Shown here piece after piece: positions 33,796 through 44,344 of a stretch of 45,813 nucleotides of DNA. Both the position numbers and the translations under genes were made by a program. The notes under the pieces are model-generated. The model ran no database searches and had not been told where the DNA came from. It worked only from the letters and a program-made list of their open reading frames with translations. How positions within the stretch are numbered: the stretch's first letter is position 1; each line of letters begins with the position of its first letter. The stretch is from Spirulina subsalsa FACHB-351. GTDB taxonomy: Bacteria; Cyanobacteriota; Cyanobacteriia; Cyanobacteriales; Spirulinaceae. The DNA lies in contig NZ_JAIHOM010000033.1 in the NCBI RefSeq assembly GCF_026130165.1, positions 1 through 45,813 on the forward strand, in the 5' to 3' direction.

Positions 33796-36600
33796 TTAAG
33801 ACTTTTTAGCTGATGGTTTTGGGTTGAGAACATGAGATAATAAATCATGTACTTCTGAGAGCAAAGCTTTCCGGTCATAAGCTCCTTTTTGGAACACTTT
33901 TTCCACGTAGCCATTGAGGTGTTGAATATCTTTTTCGCTCAACTCTTTGGCGGTGAGAATAATCACTGGAATGGAGCGCCATTGTTCATTTTTTTGTAAT
34001 TCATGGATAAATTCAAACCCATCCATTTCTGGCATCATTAAGTCAGAAATGATCAGTCCGGGGGGGTCATTGGCAATGAATTCTAGGGCTTGATGGCCGT
34101 TTTCAACCATAACAACCCGACAGCCTTCTTTTTCTAATTGTCGCCGTACCATTTCCCCTGTAGGAATGTTGTCTTCAATCAGCATGACAACGGTAGAATG
34201 ACGGTCTACTTGGAATTTATGGAGAACTTGGGTTAACTGTTGGCGATTTAAGGGTTTGAGGAGATAATCCGCCGCACCCAATGCGAAACCGAGGTTTTTA
34301 TCATCTACCATGGAGGCAATGACGACGGGAATATGAGCGACTTCGGAATCAGCTTTGAGGGTGCTTAGGACTGTCCATCCGTCCATCTGAGGCATCATGA
34401 TATCCAGAATAATGGCATCAGGACGAATCTCTTTAGCTAATTGTAAACCGATCGCTCCGTTGGGGGCTGTGACGACTTGAAAGCCTTCTTTGGTGAGATA
34501 GCGCTGCATTAAGTCGGTAACGGATTTATCATCGTCAATGACTAGGATCGTGCCTGTGTTTTGCAGGGGGGATTCGGCGATCGCAATGTGTTCCTCCTCT
34601 GGTACAGGCATTGGCTCAAAACTCTCTAGGGGAGAGGCTTGGCGCATTAAGGGAAGTTCAATCGTAAAGGTAGATCCTTGATTGGGGACACTTTCAACGC
34701 GAATATCACCCCCCATCATCTGGCAGAATTTGCGCGTAATGGCTAATCCTAAACCTGTTCCCCCATATTTACGAGTCGTAGAAGCATCTGCTTGAGTAAA
34801 GGCTTCAAACAGCTTATCAGACTGTTCTGGACTCATGCCAATTCCCGTATCACTGACCTCAAAACGAATCCATTCCTGCCCTAGTTGGTGATAACACTCC
34901 ACCGTTAGGGTAATAGTTCCATTTTCGGTGAATTTACTGGCATTACTGAGTAAATTAAACAGGTTTTGACGAATTTTGGTTAAATCCCCATACATCACCC
35001 CGAGGTTTTCGGGTGTATTCACATTGAGAGTATTTTTATTTTTTTCCACCAAGGGAGAAATGGTGGTCAGAACCTCTTGAATCATGGGCTGGATTTCAAA
35101 AATTTCTAAATATAATTCCATCCGTCCCGCTTCAATTTTAGATAAATCTAAAATGTCATTAATCAAGCTCAGTAAATGTTTGCCCGCAAGGTGAATTTTT
35201 TGCAAGTCAGGAATAAATTCTTGAATATCTAAATCCTCGGCTTCTTCTTGCAGCATTTCACTATAGCCAATAATGGCATTCATGGGAGTGCGTAACTCAT
35301 GGCTCATATTGGCTAAAAACTCACTTTTCGCCCGATTCGCAGAATCAGCCGCTTCCTTCGCTTCTTGCAGTTCTAGGGTGCGTTCTTGCACTCGTTTTTC
35401 CAGTTCCTCAAAGGATTCTTTAAGCTGACTAGCCATGCGATGAAACGTTTTTTCTAATACCGCCAGTTCGTCGCTCTCCTCTAAATTCATCAGGGGGGTA
35501 AGGTCTGAGTTATCTAGGGTTTGACCTTCTGCTTGCAGGCGCTGCGATCGCGCTAAATCCTCCTCCGCCAAACGGTGACACTCCCCGACAATCGGCTGCA
35601 AGCGGCGATTGAGGCGACGGACAAACAAAAACACCACCAACGCCAACACAATCCCCGCCCCCAACGCACCCCCCACCGTCACCCCCAACACAGGCAATAA
35701 CACCACCGACTGCGGCACCGCCGCCAACATCAACCATTCCGTTCCCGGCACCCGTTGATAAGCCCAATAATGTCCCTCCCTCACCATTAAACCTTGATCA
35801 CGATCCCCGATTTCCGACCAAACCGATTGCAGTTCCGGAATATCTTGATAAGTCGCTAAGACTTTAGCCTTTTCCGGTTTCGGGGGATAAGCCAACAAAT
35901 TTCCCTGTTGACTGAGAATGACAAAATATCCACTTCCCCATGTTTCGGGAGTTTCCACCCGATTCGTTAAGTCCGTAACACTAATATCTAAACCAATAAC
36001 CGCCAGTAACTCCTCCTCTTCTGAATAAACCGGAGCCGTTAAATTCGTAATCGTGAGTCCGTACCATTCAAAGGGTTCTAACCAAATCCCCTTCCCCGCT
36101 TCAACAGGCAAATTATAATAATCTAACTCGGAATAATTCTCGATCTCAAACACATCAACATAGCGGATCTTACTATTGGGAGCAGGTAAAGGTTCTCCCA
36201 CTTGATCCGGCAGTTCTTGATCCATAAAAAAATAAGGCCAATATAATTCTTTATCACCAGCTAACTGAAACGGAGCTTGACCAAACCCCACTCCCATCGT
36301 TAACGGGGAACGACCTGTAAATGCTTTAAAGGCTAGTTCACGATAGGTTTCCTCATCCTCTAAACCTAAACGGTCAAACATGGTAATCGTCAAGGATAAG
36401 CTTTTCATCGCTTGTTCCACCCTAGCCAATTCCGTTTCAATTTCTTGAACTTGACTGCTCAAAGTCCCTTTAATTTGTTCAATATATAATTTTTCAAGGA
36501 GTTGATAAAAGACATAAGACATCGTACTCAGTCCGATTAAAGCACCCCCTAAAACATATATAAATAACTTAGAACCGATGGATTTTAGATGAATCGTCAT
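33796..36600 (-). CDS. Membrane hybrid histidine kinase with two receiver domains
   Basis: 934 residues: TM1 about 11-33, a dCache-like extracytoplasmic sensor (about 34-295, [13 protein letters not shown] and [28 protein letters not shown]), TM2 about 301-328, HAMP and coiled coil (about 329-425), DHp with His434 ([18 protein letters not shown]), HATPase ([29 protein letters not shown]), then REC1 (D733, [11 protein letters not shown]) and REC2 (D853, [11 protein letters not shown]). dCache domains commonly bind small molecules. It is transcribed from the NRPS-like gene side (59 bp after its stop) and leads a string of relay genes. Confidence 0.95.
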   Translation of the reverse strand: MTIHLKSIGSKLFIYVLGGALIGLSTMSYVFYQLLEKLYIEQIKGTLSSQVQEIETELARVEQAMKSLSLTITMFDRLGLEDEETYRELAFKAFTGRSPLTMGVGFGQAPFQLAGDKELYWPYFFMDQELPDQVGEPLPAPNSKIRYVDVFEIENYSELDYYNLPVEAGKGIWLEPFEWYGLTITNLTAPVYSEEEELLAVIGLDISVTDLTNRVETPETWGSGYFVILSQQGNLLAYPPKPEKAKVLATYQDIPELQSVWSEIGDRDQGLMVREGHYWAYQRVPGTEWLMLAAVPQSVVLLPVLGVTVGGALGAGIVLALVVFLFVRRLNRRLQPIVGECHRLAEEDLARSQRLQAEGQTLDNSDLTPLMNLEESDELAVLEKTFHRMASQLKESFEELEKRVQERTLELQEAKEAADSANRAKSEFLANMSHELRTPMNAIIGYSEMLQEEAEDLDIQEFIPDLQKIHLAGKHLLSLINDILDLSKIEAGRMELYLEIFEIQPMIQEVLTTISPLVEKNKNTLNVNTPENLGVMYGDLTKIRQNLFNLLSNASKFTENGTITLTVECYHQLGQEWIRFEVSDTGIGMSPEQSDKLFEAFTQADASTTRKYGGTGLGLAITRKFCQMMGGDIRVESVPNQGSTFTIELPLMRQASPLESFEPMPVPEEEHIAIAESPLQNTGTILVIDDDKSVTDLMQRYLTKEGFQVVTAPNGAIGLQLAKEIRPDAIILDIMMPQMDGWTVLSTLKADSEVAHIPVVIASMVDDKNLGFALGAADYLLKPLNRQQLTQVLHKFQVDRHSTVVMLIEDNIPTGEMVRRQLEKEGCRVVMVENGHQALEFIANDPPGLIISDLMMPEMDGFEFIHELQKNEQWRSIPVIILTAKELSEKDIQHLNGYVEKVFQKGAYDRKALLSEVHDLLSHVLNPKPSAKKS

Positions 36601-36659
36601 GGTTTTTATCTATCGCTTATCATAGGTCTAGTATAGCCTTTTTGGGTTGCTTCAACTTC

Positions 36660-39600
36660 TTAATGGATTGAGGCAGAGACAGCCAGATTGACGAAATCAT
36701 CATCAAGGGTTGCCTGAATTGTGGCCGAGGTTCTATCTCGTTGTGGAATCGGGAGAAAGTCACAGCTTGCTAAGTAGGTTAAGTAACATTTAATTAACTC
36801 AGCATTGACCGATGAACAGGTAACTTGGGGGCAATCCTGCAAGCCAGATATAACATTGGTTGTGGCAAAATTTTGATTTCCAAACAAAGCAACATCTAGA
36901 TACCCTGCTTCATCTTTTTGACCTTGGTTTAACAGAGAAACAAGCGGCTTAAGCGCATTTTTTTCGGAGATGTTTAGTAGTTCATCCTGCCATTTTTTAT
37001 AAGAGATTGGCGTGACCGAATAACCAAACTCATTAATCACAGAAACTAACTCAACAAACAAAATAGGGTTCGGATTGAAAAGATGGAACGCTTGATTTAA
37101 AGAGCTAGGTTTTTGTGCCAAGGTTACAATGGATTGACTCACATAATCCACCGGGGTAATATTAAACAAATATTGAACATCTGGTGCGCTCTCCATCTCA
37201 ATCATTCCTTTCAACAAACGGCAGAATAAATCATCGGTATTGGAAACACCAGTCTGACTATTTCCTGAAATCATATTCAGCCGATAAATCGAGGCAGGAA
37301 GACCTCGTTGTTGCGCTTCCATCACCAGTTTCTCAGCGACCCACTTGGTTTGAGCATAGCCATTTTGTAACCCATCACTATGGAGCAAGGGATCATTTTC
37401 TGGAATGATCTCCATTGCACTGTAGATAGGCGATTGGAACACATCTAAGGTCGAAACAAAATGAACTGGAGTGGTTTTCCCTTGACAAGCAAGACGTAAA
37501 ATTTCTTGTGTCCCTAATACATTTGTTTCTCGTAGGGTTTCATAGGAGTAAACTAAGTTGACCCATGCTCCACAATGATAGATAGTATCAATGTGATTGG
37601 CGAGGAATGAAAACTGTTCAGAATTTAACCCTAAATAAGGCTGGCTTAAATCTCCTAAGATGGGGATAATCCGATGGCTCAATTCCGGTTGCCAAAGCTG
37701 ATAACACTTTAGATTACGTTCCAGTTTATAGAGTCCTTCGGTAACATCTAGAGCGCGGATTAAACAATAGACATTCCCTTGAGTTTGCCGCAGAAGTTCA
37801 GCGAGGATAAATGCTCCGATAAATCCTGTTGCACCTGTCAAAAATATATTATTTTGTTGTGCTGTAGGCACGAGATCACCTTGAGGAATAATCTGAGGAT
37901 CTAAGTTTATATCTTCAAAGGTTTTGGGTGATTTTGATAGAACATTTTTCGAGATCAATGAATTGCTAGATTTTTGGGCAATCAACAAATACTCTAACCC
38001 CAAAATCGTTGGATCTTGCAAAAAAGACGCTAAACAAATATCCAAACCAAACTGATTTTTAACCTCATTCAACAGTTGAATAATCAGTAAAGAATGTCCT
38101 CCTAATTCACAAAAAGTATCGTTAACTCCTATTTCATCAATCATTAACAGTTCAGACCAAATCTTACAAAGTTCTTCTTGTAGGGTGGTTTGTGGGAGAA
38201 TGAAGGGTTTTCCTAAATCAGGACGACTATTTTTCGGTTCAGGGAGGGAACGACGGTCAATTTTGCCATTGGGTGTTAAAGGCAGATCCTCCATAAAAAT
38301 AAAGATAGAGGGGATCATGTAGTCGGGTAATTTTGTTTGTAAAAATGCCCGCAGTTGTGGGATGAGTGCTTCTGGAGTTATATCTAATGGGATGGGTTGA
38401 TTGGTATAATGCTCTAAGGGAGCAAACAGAACATCAAGCACGGGCAAAGTTTGCTGAGGCTCTTGGCACAAAATGACATCATAGTATCCCAGTTTTGTGT
38501 CAGACCAAATGAGATAGGGTTTGTAATTTAAAAGGTGGGAGATGCTATGCCAGTTTTCTGGATGAATTGCTATCGCTGAGGAGGCAGAAGCAAGGCTATT
38601 TCTTAGGTCACCGACTGTTAAAGAGGGTTCAGAATTTTGTAGGAGATACAGTGCTTGTAAATCACTTAGTATTCTGAAATTGGGAATCTGAGAAATTTTG
38701 ATAATGGGTGGGTGTTGCTTGGTAATATATTGAAAAACTTGGGAAATCGATACCTGATCCGGCTGCAAAACTAATTCTTCATACTGGGTTACTGGGGGAG
38801 AGGGGGGAGTCTGAATGCTTAAGGTGACATCATAGCGAAAATGAATGAGTTCATTGGGAGAACGTCCTCGTTTTAGGGTTGTATTAACCCGGGTAATCTC
38901 TGAAAAGTGTTCTGGGAGTGCGTGAAAGAAATGGGGATGAACTAACAGTTCTCGTTCCTGTTTAATATGTTCTTGAATGCGTTTTTGCAGGATATCAATA
39001 GTTACAGTGTCGGGGGTTTGTGCGAGTTGAACGGAGGTGTGAAAGGTTTCGAGTAAAGCGAGGTGACGAACATCACCAATGAAAATCCGTCCCCCAGGTT
39101 TAATTAGGGGAATGGCTTTTTTTATGACCTGAATTAAATACTCTACATTGGGGAAGTATTGAATCACTGAATTGAGGATAAGGGTATCAAAAGAAGCGGG
39201 GGTAAAATCATCTAATTCATGGGCCATTTTTTTGTAGACTTCTACTCCAGACCATTGCTCAGGATTGAGTTGACACTGGGTTTGAATATGCTCAATGGCT
39301 TGTTCAGAAATATCTAGCCCGGTATAGTGTTGAGAATGGGGAGCAATCCGGAAGAGTAATAGACCTTTGCCGCAACCAATTTCTAGAACTTGTTGGGGTT
39401 GGAAGGCTAGGATTTGTTCGACGGTGTAGTTAACCCATTCTTCAACTTCTGCTTGTGGCATGGGTTGATGGGTATAACTATCATTCCAACCACTGCTATC
39501 AAATAAGGGGTTTTCGGTTTGGGTGTTGTAGGTGTTGCTCCACAGGTTTTCCCACTGTTGAATTTGTTGGGTTTCAGGGTGGGTGGTGGGGGGATGAGGG

Positions 39601-41060
39601 ACAACGTAGGCGATGAGACGTTTGGCTCCGGAGGGGTCTTCTTTGGGGACTACGGCGACATTTTCAACGGCTGGATGTTGACTGATGGCGGATTCAATGC
39701 TGCCGAGTTCGATGCGGTGGCCGCGGATTTTTACTTGATGGTCAATGCGACCGATAAAGTCTAGGCTACCATCGGGGAGGAAACGAGCGAGATCCCCGGT
39801 TTTGTAGAGTTTTTCGTGAGGGTTTAAGGGGTCTGGGATAAAGCGTTCTGCGTTGAGTTCAGGACGGTTGAGATACCCTCTGGCTACTCCGTCTCCTCCG
39901 ATGTAGAGTTCTCCGGGGGTGCCGATGGGAACGGGTTGTAAGGGGTCGCTTTGGCGGTTGGCAGGTTCGCTAAAGATGTAGAGTTGGGTGTTGGCGAGGG
40001 GATAACCGATGGGGAGGGAGGTGTGATGGGGGAGGATTTGCTGGGTGGTTGACCAGACGGTGGTTTCTGTGGGGCCGTACATTTGCCAGAGGGATTGACC
40101 TTTGGTGAGGAGTTGGTCGGCGAGCGATCGCGTCATAGTCTCTCCTCCGCACAACATTTTTAAGTTGGGTTGACCGGACCAGCCGGAATGTAGCAACATA
40201 TGCCATGTGGAGGGGGTGGCCTGCATGACGGTGACACCAGATTCTCGTAGGACTTGCTGGAGTGAGTAGGGGTCAATGGCGACCTCCCGACCAACTAAGG
40301 CAATTTGAGCGCCGCAGATTAGGGGAAGATAGAGTTCTGGGACGGACATATCAAAGGAGATGGTGGTCAGTCCTAAAAACACATCGTCTGAGGTCAGGCC
40401 GGGTTTATCCTGCATGGCACAGAGGAGATTGACGACTCCCCGATGTTCAATCTGTACGCCTTTGGGTTGTCCGGTGGAGCCGGAGGTGTAGATAATATAG
40501 GCAAGGTTGCGGGGGGTGACGGCGCTGGGGGGAGCTTCTGAGGGTGCGGTGGCGATTTGTGACCAGTCTTGATCCAGACAGAGGGGGTGGACGGTGGGAT
40601 GGGTGAATTTTGTGCTTAAGGTTTGTTGGGTGACGATGATGGAGAGTTGAGCGTCTTTGACCATAAAGTTGAGATGCTCTTGAGGATAGGAGGGGTCTAG
40701 GGGAACGTAAGCGGCTCCCGCTTTGAGGATACCTAGGAGTCCGATAAACATTTCTAGGGACCGTTCGATGCAGATTCCCACTCGGCTTTCTGTACTAATT
40801 CCTAGATGTTGGAGGGTATGAGCGAGTTGGTTGGCACGCTGATCTAATTCTTGATAGGTGAGGGATTGTTTTTTAAAAACGATAGCTACTTTTTGGGGGG
40901 TTTTTTTTACCTGTTGCTCAATGAGGTGATGAATACAGTAGTTTTGGGGATATTCGGTTTTAGTTTGATTCCATTCTCCGGTGACTTTTTCCCAGTCTTG
41001 AGGAGGAATTAAGGATAGTTCAAGAGGACGGTGGGTTGGGGAGGTCATAGAGTTTTTCAT
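36660..41060 (-). CDS. Stand-alone NRPS-like enzyme: adenylation (with inserted methyltransferase)-carrier-thioester reductase
   Basis: 1466 residues from ATG 41060 (ATG 41048 also possible; the in-frame extension to 41150 looks non-family). Adenylation core about 60-480 has YIIYTSGSTGQPKG, YGPTETTVWS, GELYIGGDGVARGY and YKTGDLARF; the A8 region is RIDHQVKIRGHRIE. A SAM methyltransferase follows (about 540-750: QQVLEIGCGKGLLLFRIAP, ILNSVIQYFPNVEYL), then the A10 motif PNGKIDRRSLP near 930. The carrier has its phosphopantetheine Ser at about 990 (CELGGHSLLI). The C-terminal thioester reductase has NIFLTGATGFIGA (about 1072) and YAQTKW (catalytic Y/K about 1235/1239). No condensation or thioesterase domain. 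The substrate cannot be fixed; pocket residues read by eye as D-M-P-Q-C-G-M-V-W are tentative. Confidence 0.92.
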   Translation of the reverse strand: MKNSMTSPTHRPLELSLIPPQDWEKVTGEWNQTKTEYPQNYCIHHLIEQQVKKTPQKVAIVFKKQSLTYQELDQRANQLAHTLQHLGISTESRVGICIERSLEMFIGLLGILKAGAAYVPLDPSYPQEHLNFMVKDAQLSIIVTQQTLSTKFTHPTVHPLCLDQDWSQIATAPSEAPPSAVTPRNLAYIIYTSGSTGQPKGVQIEHRGVVNLLCAMQDKPGLTSDDVFLGLTTISFDMSVPELYLPLICGAQIALVGREVAIDPYSLQQVLRESGVTVMQATPSTWHMLLHSGWSGQPNLKMLCGGETMTRSLADQLLTKGQSLWQMYGPTETTVWSTTQQILPHHTSLPIGYPLANTQLYIFSEPANRQSDPLQPVPIGTPGELYIGGDGVARGYLNRPELNAERFIPDPLNPHEKLYKTGDLARFLPDGSLDFIGRIDHQVKIRGHRIELGSIESAISQHPAVENVAVVPKEDPSGAKRLIAYVVPHPPTTHPETQQIQQWENLWSNTYNTQTENPLFDSSGWNDSYTHQPMPQAEVEEWVNYTVEQILAFQPQQVLEIGCGKGLLLFRIAPHSQHYTGLDISEQAIEHIQTQCQLNPEQWSGVEVYKKMAHELDDFTPASFDTLILNSVIQYFPNVEYLIQVIKKAIPLIKPGGRIFIGDVRHLALLETFHTSVQLAQTPDTVTIDILQKRIQEHIKQERELLVHPHFFHALPEHFSEITRVNTTLKRGRSPNELIHFRYDVTLSIQTPPSPPVTQYEELVLQPDQVSISQVFQYITKQHPPIIKISQIPNFRILSDLQALYLLQNSEPSLTVGDLRNSLASASSAIAIHPENWHSISHLLNYKPYLIWSDTKLGYYDVILCQEPQQTLPVLDVLFAPLEHYTNQPIPLDITPEALIPQLRAFLQTKLPDYMIPSIFIFMEDLPLTPNGKIDRRSLPEPKNSRPDLGKPFILPQTTLQEELCKIWSELLMIDEIGVNDTFCELGGHSLLIIQLLNEVKNQFGLDICLASFLQDPTILGLEYLLIAQKSSNSLISKNVLSKSPKTFEDINLDPQIIPQGDLVPTAQQNNIFLTGATGFIGAFILAELLRQTQGNVYCLIRALDVTEGLYKLERNLKCYQLWQPELSHRIIPILGDLSQPYLGLNSEQFSFLANHIDTIYHCGAWVNLVYSYETLRETNVLGTQEILRLACQGKTTPVHFVSTLDVFQSPIYSAMEIIPENDPLLHSDGLQNGYAQTKWVAEKLVMEAQQRGLPASIYRLNMISGNSQTGVSNTDDLFCRLLKGMIEMESAPDVQYLFNITPVDYVSQSIVTLAQKPSSLNQAFHLFNPNPILFVELVSVINEFGYSVTPISYKKWQDELLNISEKNALKPLVSLLNQGQKDEAGYLDVALFGNQNFATTNVISGLQDCPQVTCSSVNAELIKCYLTYLASCDFLPIPQRDRTSATIQATLDDDFVNLAVSASIH

Positions 41061-41508
41061 GAAAAAATGGGGGGTGAAGCCAATGATTATTAAGGACTGT
41101 ACTCTGTAAATGCACGGGTTAGAATTGCTTTTTAGCTTGTATCTCGTCATTAAATTCCGAGATGGGAGAACGAGCCGGATAAGGTTTATTTATCAATTAT
41201 TGTTTTTAATCTTAGGCCTTGATTGTGAAAAAAGCGTGACAAACATTGATGAATATTGATGTACTTTCTATAAAGTGGCATCCTCTTTGAGTAAAGCTTG
41301 GGTAAAGTTTTAATTCAAGGGATAAGTCTTTGGGGGAATTTACGGAAAAACGGTCATAAGATTTTCACAAAATGTTTGTAGTTTAGAAAAATGTTACGAG
41401 TGTAGATTCTCTAAAAATCAAGAGATGATCTAAGGATTTCTATTGCTTTTTGGACGGGAAGGTGGCACAAGTAACGGTTGACGGCATCACCCTTTTGACT
41501 GGCTTGCT
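41061..41508. other. Intergenic region between divergent genes
   Basis: Presumably holds promoters for both the NRPS-like gene (minus) and the PAS-GGDEF-EAL-GGDEF gene (plus). AT-rich with no terminator, RNA gene or clear repeat that I can support. The first 90 bp could also encode the N-terminal extension of the NRPS-like protein. Confidence 0.35.
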
Positions 41509-44250
41509 ATGATATGTAACCCACTCTATCCTCAATGGAATTCTGAACGGATCGATACTCAGATGATGGGTTTTGAACCGACGACTATAGATTCTGTGCC
41601 TCTTTTGCGATCGCTATCTTCATGGCAATCTAGGTCTAGTGGCGATCGCCTATTATTGTATTCAGTCGCTCAACATACCTCAGAGCCTGAATCGGATAGG
41701 ATCTCTGTTAGGATGGAACAACAACTGGTGAAACAAACGGTGGTAACATGGCAGGAAGATTGGGCAAGTTTTTGGAGTGACCCAGCGACTACGTTGCACT
41801 CGTTTCAAGAAATCTTCAACAGTATGGAAGATGGGGTTATTCTGTTTAACCCTGCACAAAATGCCCTATTAGTCAACCAAGCAGCGACGGCTTTATTGGG
41901 GCCAGACCTTGAGTGTTTATCTGACCCGTCTTCTTGGGGTGCTACGATTTTAACCGAGGTGGATTGTGACCCCATCACCTATGGCATGAATTTCCTCTTA
42001 GTGCGTTTTTTCCGGGGTCAGGAGTTTGAGGGGGAGGAGATTGAGGTTGAATCGGGTATTCAGGGAAAAAGGGTCTGGTTACGGTTGAATAGTCGGATTT
42101 TCCGTGATGCGGCAGGTCATCTACAAGGGGGTGTGATGATTTGTCGGGATATTAGCCACTATAAGGAGGTGGAAGAGCGGTTAATTCATGATGCTTACCA
42201 TGATAAGCTGACGGGTCTGGGGAATCGTCAGTTGTTATTGGAGCATTTAAACCGTGCGATCGCCTACCATAAACAAGACCAAGAATATCATTTTGCGGTG
42301 TTGTGCTTAGATATAGACCGCTTCAAGGTGATTAATGATAGTTTAGGTCATGTTGTAGGCGATCGCCTCCTCAGAGCCATGACAAGACGCTTAGAAGCTT
42401 GTTTACGGGAGGATGATGTCATTGTGCGTTTAGGGGGAGATGAATTTGCCATCCTGTTGGAAAATATCCAAGAAGTCACCTGTGCAATGCAGGTAGCACA
42501 ACGCATTCATCAAACCTTAACCCATCCTTTCTGCTTGGAAGAGCAAGAAATTTTTACCGATGTTAGTATTGGCATTGCGGTGAACAATACCCATTATAGT
42601 TATGCGGAAGAAATGGTGCGGGATGCCGATATTGCCTTAGTTCATGCTAAAAAATTAGGACTTTCCACCTATCAGGTTTTTGAACCGAAAATGCACAGCC
42701 ATACGGTGGAACTGTTACAGATTGAAAATGACTTACGCCGAGCGGTAGAAAATAAAGACCTGCGGGTTTATTACCAACCTATTATTAATCTCAGTAATCG
42801 AGAAATTACTGGTTTTGAAACCCTCGTGCGATGGCAACATCAAACTCGGGGGTTTATCAATCCTGATGATTTTATCCCCTTGGCGGAGGAAACGGGCTTA
42901 ATTATTCCTTTAGGACGTTTTGTTCTGCAAAATGCTTGTGAAAAAATGCAGCAATGGCGTTCTGCTTATACTGAAGCGAAGGACTGGGTAATTCATGTTA
43001 ATGTTTCCGGGAAACAACTGTGCCAGTCTAATTTTGTTGCAGAATTACAAGCTATTTTAAAGCAGACGGAAATGTTGCCGCAAAATCTGAAATTAGAAGT
43101 AACAGAAAGTGTTTTTTTAAATCAAGTCCCAAGGGTGATGGAAATTCTCCATGAATTGCAGTTTCTTGGGATTCAGTTAGCCTTAGATGATTTCGGCACG
43201 GGTTATTCTTCCCTGAGTTATTTACATAAATTACCTTTTAAGACCTTAAAAATTGACCGTTCTTTTATCCAAGATTTAGAGATTAATAATGACAAGCTTG
43301 GAATCCTGCGCGCTATTGTTTCCCTAGCTACACATTTGGGAATGGATGTAGTAGCAGAGGGGATTGAAACTCCGCACCAAATGGCTCAACTTAAAGCTCT
43401 GAAGTGTGAATATGGTCAAGGGTATTTATTCTCTAAACCTTTGGACAGTGAACTGATGGAGGCTTGGTTTCAAGCGGAGTGCTTAAGTCAAGAAGAGCAG
43501 AAAGCTTGTAATCTTCGGACTGAAGTAGCTGAACAGGTTGCTCAGGAAGAATTAATGTTTAAAATTGAAACTTTAGCCCAAGAACTAGAAAAAATTAAAC
43601 GAGAAAAAGAGGATTTAGAAATTTTATTGGAAACGACTGCTCAACACGCAGATCTATTTGAGTTAGAACTAAATCGAGAAATTTTACTCCATGAAAAAAG
43701 CAAAAAATCCTTACAAGAAAAAAATGAGTTATTAAAAGAACTTTGCCTTTTAGATCCCTTAACCCAAGTGGCAAACCGTCGGCATTTTGAACAATATATT
43801 CAAGATGTTTGGGCGCAACTACTGGCGGAACAGAATCCGATTTCTTTCATTTTATTAGATGTTGATTATTTTAAACGCTTTAATGATTACTATGGGCATC
43901 AAGTGGGTGATGATTGTTTATTGAAAGTAGCCCAAGCGATTAGTCAACCGATGCGCAATACAACGGATTTAGTGTCCCGTTATGGGGGGGAAGAATTTGC
44001 GATTATCCTACCCCATTGTGGCCCGGAGGGAGCGCTCCGGGTGGCTGAAAGGATTCGTCAGGAGTTAAAACAACTCAATATTCCCCACACGGAATCATTG
44101 GTGAGCGATCGCCTTACCGTAAGTCTAGGCATTGTTAGCACTACTCCCTCGCCGGATTCTAGCATTCAAAAGCTCATTGAGTCCGCCGATCAAGCCCTCT
44201 ACTCGGCTAAACTCCAAGGACGCGATCGCTACATTCTCTTTTCCCAGTGA
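41509..44250 (+). CDS. PAS-GGDEF-EAL-GGDEF c-di-GMP turnover protein
   Basis: 913 residues. A PAS domain at about 95-220 (FNSMEDGVILFNPAQN, ICRDISHYKEVE), GGDEF1 with GGDEF at 309-313 and an RxxD I-site (R300-D303), and EAL at about 405-655. The signature EAL is ETL (E437 in GFETLVRW), with the DDFGTGYSSL loop and AEGIE present, so phosphodiesterase activity is plausible. A coiled coil (about 670-745) is followed by a second GGDEF (GGEEF 826-830, ILLDVDYFKRFNDYYGHQ) with no I-site (residues before it read NTTD). Two cyclase domains around a phosphodiesterase are unusual. ATG 41509 is the chosen start; no clear ribosome-binding site. Confidence 0.93.
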   Translation: MICNPLYPQWNSERIDTQMMGFEPTTIDSVPLLRSLSSWQSRSSGDRLLLYSVAQHTSEPESDRISVRMEQQLVKQTVVTWQEDWASFWSDPATTLHSFQEIFNSMEDGVILFNPAQNALLVNQAATALLGPDLECLSDPSSWGATILTEVDCDPITYGMNFLLVRFFRGQEFEGEEIEVESGIQGKRVWLRLNSRIFRDAAGHLQGGVMICRDISHYKEVEERLIHDAYHDKLTGLGNRQLLLEHLNRAIAYHKQDQEYHFAVLCLDIDRFKVINDSLGHVVGDRLLRAMTRRLEACLREDDVIVRLGGDEFAILLENIQEVTCAMQVAQRIHQTLTHPFCLEEQEIFTDVSIGIAVNNTHYSYAEEMVRDADIALVHAKKLGLSTYQVFEPKMHSHTVELLQIENDLRRAVENKDLRVYYQPIINLSNREITGFETLVRWQHQTRGFINPDDFIPLAEETGLIIPLGRFVLQNACEKMQQWRSAYTEAKDWVIHVNVSGKQLCQSNFVAELQAILKQTEMLPQNLKLEVTESVFLNQVPRVMEILHELQFLGIQLALDDFGTGYSSLSYLHKLPFKTLKIDRSFIQDLEINNDKLGILRAIVSLATHLGMDVVAEGIETPHQMAQLKALKCEYGQGYLFSKPLDSELMEAWFQAECLSQEEQKACNLRTEVAEQVAQEELMFKIETLAQELEKIKREKEDLEILLETTAQHADLFELELNREILLHEKSKKSLQEKNELLKELCLLDPLTQVANRRHFEQYIQDVWAQLLAEQNPISFILLDVDYFKRFNDYYGHQVGDDCLLKVAQAISQPMRNTTDLVSRYGGEEFAIILPHCGPEGALRVAERIRQELKQLNIPHTESLVSDRLTVSLGIVSTTPSPDSSIQKLIESADQALYSAKLQGRDRYILFSQ

Positions 44251-44344
44251 TTAACCTCGGTTTCTGATGCCGAATTCCCCCCTACAATAGAGGAATGATA
44301 GTTGCATCTATCCCATTGCATTACTAGATTGCTGAGGAGTGATA

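Noticed and set aside
35510-35767. Glycine/valine-rich ORF antisense or frame-shifted within the hybrid kinase
   Set aside because: Shadow of the kinase coding region; repetitive GGV composition comes from the codon bias of the real frame.
39519-39764. Glycine-rich 81-codon plus-strand ORF in the NRPS-like gene
   Set aside because: Antisense shadow of the adenylation/methyltransferase junction, which has clear conserved motifs in the other frame.
43490-43760. Frameshift splitting the PAS-GGDEF-EAL-GGDEF gene into two genes
   Set aside because: The frame is continuous through a coiled coil linking EAL and the second GGDEF; no internal stop, so I treat it as one gene.
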